Assembly: GCA_964449835.1 (NCBI GenBank)
Contig: CAYVBZ010000072.1
Coordinates: forward strand, 1-10,027
Length of the DNA: 10,027 bases
Direction: 5' to 3'
Source: JABDGC01 sp964449835
GTDB taxonomy: Bacteria; Pseudomonadota; Gammaproteobacteria; DSM-16500
In this document: piece after piece, positions 1 to 4,647 of the stretch
How positions within the stretch are numbered: position 1 is the stretch's first letter
Layout: every line of letters begins with the position of its first letter
Program-made: the position numbers and the translations under genes
Notes under the pieces: generated by a model
Databases searched by the model: none
What the model saw: the letters and a program-made list of their open reading frames with translations, nothing else
What the model was told of the DNA's origin: nothing

Positions 1-33
1 ATTCTCCCCTTAAGAAACCCCATCGCGTAGAGT

Positions 34-66
34 CACTTCATAATGCTAATATCGCATTTTGAAGTG
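34..66. other. Imperfect hairpin downstream of panC
   Basis: Bases 34-46 pair with 54-66, 12 of 13 positions, leaving a 7-base loop; the only mismatch is T41 against T59. It begins 13 bases past the panC stop in the direction of panC transcription. No T-run follows on the minus strand, so it is not a textbook intrinsic terminator. It could be a Rho-linked or RNA-stabilising 3' structure, or a dispersed palindromic repeat. Which of these applies is unknown. Confidence 0.5.
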
Positions 67-78
67 TAATGGGTATAT

Positions 79-837
79 TCACTTAATTTGTACATTATCA
101 ATTAATCTTACTTCTCCGAGCTTAACCGCTGCAAAACGGCGCCCCTTATATTCCTCGATATAATCAACCGTGAAACCTTTGTCCTGCAATTGTACTTTAA
201 TCTCCTCACAACTTAAGCTCGAATGAAAAGCCTCAGGAAATGCGCGGGCCTGCTCATATTGCTCTGCCGTCAACCGCCGGTTGCGTGAGCTGTGCGGTAA
301 GCCGAATTCATTACGGAGGGTAGGACAGGCCACAATTTCTGTATTGATAAAAAAAGCGCGGGCCATGCCGCGGACCAGTTCCACTTGTTGATAATCTTTT
401 TCGCCGAAATAGGCGCGCTTTGCGCGTGCGAGCAGTAATAGCTTTAAAACAATTGTCAGCATGCCGGTGAAATGTCCCGGGCGAAAAGCGCCTTCCAAAA
501 CTTCGCTGAGCTCCGCCTCGCTCACTTGATAAGCATAATCATCTGGATAAAGTTCTTGATACGGCGGTGCGAGCACATAATCTGTCCCCGCTTTTTCCGC
601 CCATTCCAGATCTTGGGCCAAGCTGCGTGGATAATGGACATAATCATTGGCGTTATTAAATTGTGTCGGATTGACAAAAACGCTCAAGACCGTCACCGCC
701 GTTTCTTGACGGGCACGTTGCAGCAAACTCAGATGCCCTTCATGCAAATTGCCCATGGTCGGCACAAAGCCGAGATCTTTGCCGAAGCTTGGGCGCAGTG
801 CTTGCCATTCAGAAACGCTTTGAATGAGTTTGGTCAT
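79..837 (-). CDS. panC: Pantothenate synthetase (pantoate--beta-alanine ligase)
   Basis: Cytosolic enzyme that joins pantoate to beta-alanine using ATP, via a pantoyl-adenylate, in the last step of pantothenate (vitamin B5, CoA precursor) synthesis. The 252-residue protein shows the family's nucleotidyltransferase fold signatures: PTMGNLHEGH at 26-35 with the HxGH motif at 32-35, FVNPTQF at 54-60, GHFTGM at 121-126, FGEKDYQQ at 144-151 and SSRN at 183-186. It is shorter than the E. coli enzyme (about 283 residues), mostly towards the C-terminus, but ends with the usual RLIDN. I chose the ATG at 837: it overlaps the panB stop as ATGA, and an AAGGAG lies 11 bases upstream. An in-frame TTG at 846 would sit only 2 bases from that AAGGAG. 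No panD is visible beside it. Confidence 0.96.
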   Translation of the reverse strand: MTKLIQSVSEWQALRPSFGKDLGFVPTMGNLHEGHLSLLQRARQETAVTVLSVFVNPTQFNNANDYVHYPRSLAQDLEWAEKAGTDYVLAPPYQELYPDDYAYQVSEAELSEVLEGAFRPGHFTGMLTIVLKLLLLARAKRAYFGEKDYQQVELVRGMARAFFINTEIVACPTLRNEFGLPHSSRNRRLTAEQYEQARAFPEAFHSSLSCEEIKVQLQDKGFTVDYIEEYKGRRFAAVKLGEVRLIDNVQIK

Positions 838-1643
838 GAATAACAATGCTCCTTGAGATCGGGATAGGTCGTTTGTTTGACTTCGCTGTCGAAAGCATTG
901 AGAGCGTCGCGCACCAAATCAAAGCCGTTTAAAAAGTTTTTCAAAAATTTCGGCTTAAAGGATTGTGACAAGCCGAGCAAATCATGCAGCACTAAAACCT
1001 GTCCGGAGGTATAGGGACCTGCGCCGATGCCAATGGTCGGGATGGTCAGCTTCTTTGTGACTTCCCGCGCCAAATCAGCGGGAACACATTCCAAAACCAA
1101 GGCAAAGCAACCCACATCAGCAAGCGCCTCAGCGTCTTGGATTAATTTGGCCGCAGCTTCAGGCAAACGGCCCTGGACACGGAAACCCCCTAAGGCATGG
1201 ATAGACTGCGGTGTGAGCCCCAGATGGCCCATGACGGGCACACCAGATTCCACAATATGCCGGACCGTTTTCAAATTGCCGTCAGCCCCTTCCAGTTTCA
1301 CCGCCTGCGCCCCGGCCCGCATGAGCTGCTCGACCGCTTCCATAGTACGGACGCGGCCCTTTCTATAAGAACAAAAAGGGAGATCAGCAATGATAAATTT
1401 ATGGGGGGCGCCTTTGGCGACTGCCTGGGTGTATTGGGCCATCATTTCGACGGTTGCGCCCAAGGTGGTTGCACAGCCTTGCATGACCATACTGCCGCTA
1501 TCACCCACTAAAATACAATCGACTTGGCTGACGTTCAGAATGCAAGCTGAACAGTAGTCATAGCAAGTTACCATGCTAATTTTGGGGCCTTTGAGTTTAC
1601 GTTCGTGAAAATCATTCACGGTTGAAAGAGGTACCTGTCGCAT
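834..1643 (-). CDS. panB: 3-methyl-2-oxobutanoate hydroxymethyltransferase (ketopantoate hydroxymethyltransferase)
   Basis: Transfers a hydroxymethyl group from 5,10-methylene-tetrahydrofolate to 3-methyl-2-oxobutanoate, giving ketopantoate; this is the committed step of pantothenate synthesis. The 269-residue length fits the family (E. coli 264). Visible signatures are MVTCYDY at 24-30, VGDS at 46-49, IADLPF at 85-90, VKLEG at 115-119, GHLGLTPQ at 139-146 and IGIGAG at 204-209. By comparison with E. coli PanB, D48, D87 and E118 match the metal ligands and E185 (in LECVP) the catalytic glutamate. An AAGGAC lies 7 bases before the ATG. It is the first gene of a two-gene operon, its TGA overlapping the panC ATG, and is divergent from rpsT across 159 bases. 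I found no convincing promoter for it there. Confidence 0.97.
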   Translation of the reverse strand: MRQVPLSTVNDFHERKLKGPKISMVTCYDYCSACILNVSQVDCILVGDSGSMVMQGCATTLGATVEMMAQYTQAVAKGAPHKFIIADLPFCSYRKGRVRTMEAVEQLMRAGAQAVKLEGADGNLKTVRHIVESGVPVMGHLGLTPQSIHALGGFRVQGRLPEAAAKLIQDAEALADVGCFALVLECVPADLAREVTKKLTIPTIGIGAGPYTSGQVLVLHDLLGLSQSFKPKFLKNFLNGFDLVRDALNAFDSEVKQTTYPDLKEHCYS

Positions 1644-1802
1644 AGATCAAGTCCTTAAAAGTATGTTGAAGGGGGAAATTAGCCCATTTTGCTAAAAACG
1701 GCAAGGGCGAAAAGTCGAACGGCGATATTGACAATAAATAACCATTTAAGGCATCATGTGCAACCTTAAATAGGTATTTAACCAGATAACCGGAGAAAAC
1801 CC

Positions 1803-2075
1803 TTGGCCAATACAGCTCAAGCAAAAAAACGGGCACGGCAGGCTGAAAAGCGCCGTCAGCAAAACATGGGAATGCGTTCCCAATTGCGTACTTCTATTAA
1901 GAAAGTGCATACTGCGCTTGCCTCGAATGATCCAAAAGCCGCAGATGCCAGCTTCCGTGAAGCACAGCCAATCATTGATAAAATGGTCAGCAAAGGCATT
2001 ATTCACAAAAATAAGGCTGCTCGTCATAAAAGCCGTTTGAATGCCCGCATCAAAAAACTAGTCACAGCTGATTAG
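1803..2075 (+). CDS. rpsT: 30S ribosomal protein S20
   Basis: Primary-binding protein of the small ribosomal subunit, contacting 16S rRNA; 90 residues, strongly basic and helical. Hallmarks are the N-terminal MANTAQAKKRARQAEKRR and the very conserved GIIHKNKAARHKSRL near the C-terminus. The start is TTG at 1803, with GGAG seven bases upstream. E. coli rpsT also uses a UUG start, linked there to weak initiation and autogenous control, so the rare start is probably functional and not a misreading. A perfect -35 hexamer TTGACA lies at 1728-1733, but no good -10 stands at 16-18 bases, so that promoter is only a guess. The gene is divergent from panB and ends in its own terminator. Confidence 0.97.
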   Translation: MANTAQAKKRARQAEKRRQQNMGMRSQLRTSIKKVHTALASNDPKAADASFREAQPIIDKMVSKGIIHKNKAARHKSRLNARIKKLVTAD

Positions 2076-2101
2076 TTTTTAATCAAATACGCTTGCCTTC
2101 A

Positions 2102-2135
2102 TAACCGCTTACGACCGTGAGCGGTTAAAGTTTTT
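2102..2135 (+). terminator. Intrinsic terminator of rpsT
   Basis: A 10-base-pair stem (2102-2111 with 2118-2127, one U-G wobble) around a CGACCG loop is followed by AAG and a run of five T at 2131-2135. It starts 26 bases after the rpsT stop, so rpsT is probably transcribed apart from the small genes downstream. Confidence 0.8.
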
Positions 2136-2204
2136 CCTTACTTCATTCTCTTCTTAGAAAGTTGTTGTTGCTTCATTAGTCCAGTATATTTAAGGAAGAT
2201 TAAA

Positions 2205-2498
2205 ATGAAAGCTCAAAAACTAAGCCATGATAGAAGCCATTCTATGAAAAACGACCATGAAAGCCGGATTACTCGCTTAGAAGTGACAATGGAGAGCATT
2301 CTAAAGACTTTAGACCGCATTGATCGCAGGTTTGATCGTATTGAGCAAAGACTGGAAGATCTTGAGACCAAAATGGAGCGCAAGTTTGAAAACCTGGATA
2401 AAAAAGTAGATTCAAATTTTAAATGGTTACTAGGTTTATACATTGGAGGATGCGCAGCAATTTTAGGCTTAATGTCGCATGGGTTTCACTGGCTATAA
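2205..2498 (+). CDS. Small coiled-coil protein with C-terminal membrane anchor (paralogue 1)
   Basis: Not recognised by name; 97 residues. After a polar start comes a heptad-rich stretch (about residues 20-75), rich in charged residues with regular Leu/Ile/Phe (RITRLE, LDRIDRRFDRIEQRLEDLE), typical of a coiled coil. A single hydrophobic segment follows (WLLGLYIGGCAAILGLM, about 74-90), ending GFHWL. This predicts a tail-anchored inner-membrane protein that oligomerises through its coiled coil. The ATG at 2205 has AGGAAG 6 bases upstream. The paralogue next door has a matching N-terminal extension, which supports this start over the internal Met at 2244. A TATATT at 2185-2190 would leave almost no leader before this start, so I do not call it a promoter. 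Function is unknown. Confidence 0.8.
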   Translation: MKAQKLSHDRSHSMKNDHESRITRLEVTMESILKTLDRIDRRFDRIEQRLEDLETKMERKFENLDKKVDSNFKWLLGLYIGGCAAILGLMSHGFHWL

Positions 2499-2572
2499 CA
2501 TTTATTATTTCCCCTCATCGTTAATTTCTTCCCTATCTTAAGCATTTGCAGATCCATCTCAGGAGGATTAAA

Positions 2573-2806
2573 ATGAAACATCAGAAAGTTATACTAAATG
2601 AAAGTGAAGCCAAGACCATGAAAAATAACCATGAAAGCCGCATCACTCGATTAGAAATATCAAGTGAGAATATCAATCTCTCATTGAATAGGATCGAAAC
2701 GAAGCTTGATAAAGTTGACGATCGTTTGTGGCATTTAGTTTTCTTTATGTTTGGCGGCTTTGCCACGACTCTGGGCGTTATGGCTAAAGGTTTTCACTGG
2801 CTTTGA
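2573..2806 (+). CDS. Small coiled-coil protein with C-terminal membrane anchor (paralogue 2)
   Basis: Not recognised by name; 77 residues, a clear tandem paralogue of the gene at 2205. Both share MKN-x-HESRITRLE near the N-terminus, an Asn/Arg-Ile-Glu heptad region, a membrane segment of the same pattern (FFMFGGFATTLGVMAKG) and the identical ending GFHWL. This copy lacks about 20 residues of coiled coil just before the membrane segment. The start is the ATG at 2573, with a perfect AGGAGG at 2561-2566 and 6-base spacing; an in-frame TTG at 2546 has no such support. It lies 74 bases after paralogue 1, with no terminator seen between, so co-transcription is likely. Its last 23 bases overlap the end of obgE on the other strand. 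Confidence 0.8.
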   Translation: MKHQKVILNESEAKTMKNNHESRITRLEISSENINLSLNRIETKLDKVDDRLWHLVFFMFGGFATTLGVMAKGFHWL

Positions 2807-3806
2807 TTTCTTCGAGGTAGTGCATTGTCTGCTGTACAAGTTCTTGTGTGCCTGTTTTATCTAGCCCCGAAATCACAAAATACTTCCCTTTCCATTTTAA
2901 TTTTTTGATTAGTTTTTGAGCGGCTTCCTCGGCTTCCTCTGGCAGCAATAAATCGCTTTTGTTGAAAACCAGCCAGCGCTCTCTTGCCAGCAGGTCTTCA
3001 TCGAATTTTTCCAGCTCTTTGGCGATGACTTTAATGTCCTTTAAGGAGTCGCCCTCTAGGGGAGCAAGATCCACTACCTGCCACAGCAAACGCGTCCGGG
3101 CAACGTGCTTTAAAAAGCGAATTCCGAGCCCTGCCCCTTCCGCGGCCCCCTCAATAAGACCGGGAAGGTCAGCTATCACAAAACTACGGTGTTTAGAGGC
3201 CCGTACAACGCCTAGATTGGGATAAAGCGTGGTAAAGGGGTAGTCTGCCACCTTGGGCCTTGCGGCCGATAAAGCGCGTATAAGGGTGGATTTTCCGGCA
3301 TTGGGGAGGCCCACTAAGCCAATATCGGCTAACACCTTGAGTTCTAAGCGTAAATTACGTTTGTCGCCGGGGGTGCCGGGGACTGTGCGACGGGGGGCCC
3401 TGTTGGTGCTGCTTTTGAAGCGGGTATTGCCAATGCCGTGCCGGCCGCCTTTGGCCACACAGGCTTTTTGGCCATTGGCGTTTAAATCCACAATTAGCTC
3501 GGCGGTATCGTCGTCATAGACCATGGTGCCGACCGGCACTCGCAGGGTCAAGTCCTCGCCGCTTTTGCCTGAGCATTCACGGCTGCCGCCTTTTTCCCCA
3601 TCTTCTGCTTTGTAAAAATGAATGAAACGATAGTCGACCAAGGTATTGATACTTTCATCCGCCAGCATATAAATGCTGCCGCCATCTCCGCCGTCTCCGC
3701 CGTCTGGGCCGCCGTGGGGCATGAATTTAAGACGCAAGAAGCTGCAGCAACCATTGCCGCCCTTGCCTGCTTCAATCTTAATTTTAGCTTCGTCTATGAA
3801 TTTCAT
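2784..3806 (-). CDS. obgE: Obg-family GTPase (ObgE/CgtA)
   Basis: Essential GTPase that binds the 50S subunit and acts in ribosome assembly, stress signalling and chromosome segregation. Residues 1 to about 158 form the glycine-rich Obg domain (GKGGNG near 14-19, GGPDGGDGGDGG at 32-43). The G domain follows, with G1 GLPNAGKS at 166-173, switch-I TT at 192-193, G3 DLPG at 213-216, G4 NKSD at 282-285 and G5-like SGL at 313-315. At 340 residues it lacks the long acidic C-terminal tail of E. coli ObgE (390), as many homologues do. The ATG at 3806 has no obvious Shine-Dalgarno sequence and sits 16 bases after the T-tract of a strong terminator. It is last in rplU-rpmA-obgE, and its 3' end overlaps the convergent small gene. 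Confidence 0.97.
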   Translation of the reverse strand: MKFIDEAKIKIEAGKGGNGCCSFLRLKFMPHGGPDGGDGGDGGSIYMLADESINTLVDYRFIHFYKAEDGEKGGSRECSGKSGEDLTLRVPVGTMVYDDDTAELIVDLNANGQKACVAKGGRHGIGNTRFKSSTNRAPRRTVPGTPGDKRNLRLELKVLADIGLVGLPNAGKSTLIRALSAARPKVADYPFTTLYPNLGVVRASKHRSFVIADLPGLIEGAAEGAGLGIRFLKHVARTRLLWQVVDLAPLEGDSLKDIKVIAKELEKFDEDLLARERWLVFNKSDLLLPEEAEEAAQKLIKKLKWKGKYFVISGLDKTGTQELVQQTMHYLEEIKASENL

Positions 3807-3822
3807 AAGTGTTCGGACTGGA

Positions 3823-3852
3823 AATAAAAAAAGCGGGCTTCAAGCCCGCTTT
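3823..3852 (-). terminator. Intrinsic terminator between rpmA and obgE
   Basis: On the minus strand a perfect 10-base-pair GC-rich stem (3843-3852 with 3830-3839, AAAGCGGGCT and its complement) with a 3-base loop runs straight into a T-rich tract (rest of 3823-3836 read on the minus strand). It lies 20 bases after the rpmA stop. It should end much of the rplU-rpmA transcript, leaving obgE to readthrough or to a promoter I cannot identify. Confidence 0.85.
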
Positions 3853-3872
3853 CAGATGGACTGAAAAAGACC

Positions 3873-4163
3873 TTAAGCCGCGGCTGTTTCCGCTGCTACT
3901 TCTTGGTCCAGGGGTTTAATGCTGACGGTGCGCTTCTTTAAAGGGCCCTTCACAGAAAAGACCACTTCCCCAGCCACTAAAGCATAGAGGGTATGATCTC
4001 TGCCCATGCCAACATAATGGCCCGGATGGAACTTGGTACCACGTTGACGCACGATAATCATGCCTGGACGCACGACTTGCCCACCATATTGTTTCACCCC
4101 TAAATACTTAGGATTTGAATCGCGGCCGTTGCGCGTACTACCACCGGCTTTTTTATGTGCCAT
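3873..4163 (-). CDS. rpmA: 50S ribosomal protein L27
   Basis: Large-subunit protein whose N-terminal tail reaches the peptidyl-transferase centre. The start MAHKKAGGSTRNGRDS and the internal IIVRQRGTKFHPG and GRDHTLYAL are diagnostic. At 96 residues it is about 11 longer than E. coli L27 (85), because of a C-terminal tail ending in AAETAAA. There is no Firmicute-type cleavable leader before the AHKK tail. A strong ribosome site, GAGGTGAT, lies in the 11-base gap after rplU, so the two are surely co-transcribed. A terminator follows. Confidence 0.98.
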   Translation of the reverse strand: MAHKKAGGSTRNGRDSNPKYLGVKQYGGQVVRPGMIIVRQRGTKFHPGHYVGMGRDHTLYALVAGEVVFSVKGPLKKRTVSIKPLDQEVAAETAAA

Positions 4164-4174
4164 TCGATCACCTC

Positions 4175-4486
4175 TTAGGCTTTGATCTCGGTTATTTTAA
4201 CTTGGGTATAATCCTGACGGTGCCCCTGGCGCTTCATGTGGTGCTTGCGGCGTTTGAATTTCAGGATGCGGATCTTCTCGTGCCGGCCGTGCTCGACCAC
4301 CGAGGCGGTGACGGTGCAACCGGTAAGATAGGGCTTACCCACTTGAATATTTTCACCTTCGCCCACCATTAAAATTTGGTCGAAGTTCACGGTAGCGCCT
4401 GCTTCGACAGGCAGCTTTTCTAATTTGAGCACGTCCCCTTCTTGGACACGGTATTGTTTACCGCCACTGATAATCACGGCATGCAT
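4175..4486 (-). CDS. rplU: 50S ribosomal protein L21
   Basis: Large-subunit protein binding 23S rRNA; 103 residues, the same as E. coli. Recognised by MHAVIISGGKQYRVQEGD at the start, a mid-protein VLKLEKLPVE-type strand region and the basic KFKRRKHHMKRQGHRQDYT near the C-terminus. The ATG at 4486 has GGAG 8 bases upstream. It is first in the conserved rplU-rpmA-obgE cluster, with a consensus -10 about 40 bases upstream. Confidence 0.98.
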   Translation of the reverse strand: MHAVIISGGKQYRVQEGDVLKLEKLPVEAGATVNFDQILMVGEGENIQVGKPYLTGCTVTASVVEHGRHEKIRILKFKRRKHHMKRQGHRQDYTQVKITEIKA

Positions 4487-4526
4487 AGATAAGACTCCAC
4501 TAAACTAAATGCAAAAAAGTGAGGGG

Positions 4527-4555
4527 ATTATAGACAGGTTTGGGGGGATGTGCAA
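4527..4555 (-). promoter_or_regulatory. Sigma-70 promoter of rplU-rpmA
   Basis: Read on the minus strand: -35 TTGCAC (4550-4555; only TTG matches consensus), a 17-base spacer and a perfect TATAAT -10 (4527-4532). Transcription should begin near 4520, giving a leader of roughly 35 bases before rplU. Confidence 0.7.
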
Positions 4556-4601
4556 GGTGATTAAATTTAGTGGATTACGGCAAAAAAGCCCCCTGCCTGC
4601 T

Positions 4602-4630
4602 CCCTTCCCGTCATGTAGTGGCGGGAAGGG
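4602..4630 (-). terminator. GC-rich hairpin, probable 3' end of the large gene
   Basis: CCCTTCCCG (4602-4610) pairs perfectly with CGGGAAGGG (4622-4630). The stem extends by three more pairs, one of them a wobble, to leave a 5-base loop. It lies 17 bases after the stop of the large minus-strand gene. The T-run on the minus strand (4582-4587) is about 14 bases further on, so it is not canonical. It may be a terminator or mRNA 3' end, or one copy of a dispersed palindromic element. Confidence 0.45.
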
Positions 4631-4647
4631 TTAGGGTTGGGAGGTTT

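Noticed and set aside
838..846. TTG start at 846 adding three residues to PanC
   Set aside because: It would sit 2 bases from the AAGGAG; the ATG at 837 gives the standard ATGA overlap with panB and a normal N-terminus.
1728..1757. TTGACA at 1728-1733 as the rpsT promoter
   Set aside because: The -35 is perfect but no hexamer at 15-18 bases matches TATAAT well; kept only as a remark.
1746..2027. Minus-strand frames across rpsT and the panB leader region
   Set aside because: Shadows of S20; no family resemblance and poor starts.
2162..2190. TTGTTG-17-TATATT as a promoter for the first small gene
   Set aside because: Transcription would begin at or inside the ribosome site, nearly leaderless for the start that the paralogue supports, and the -35 is weak.
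4497..4573. Inverted repeat CCACTAAA / TTTAGTGG flanking the rplU promoter
   Set aside because: Only 8 bases in AT-rich DNA, arms 61 bases apart and not in the same transcript; no basis for calling an operator.
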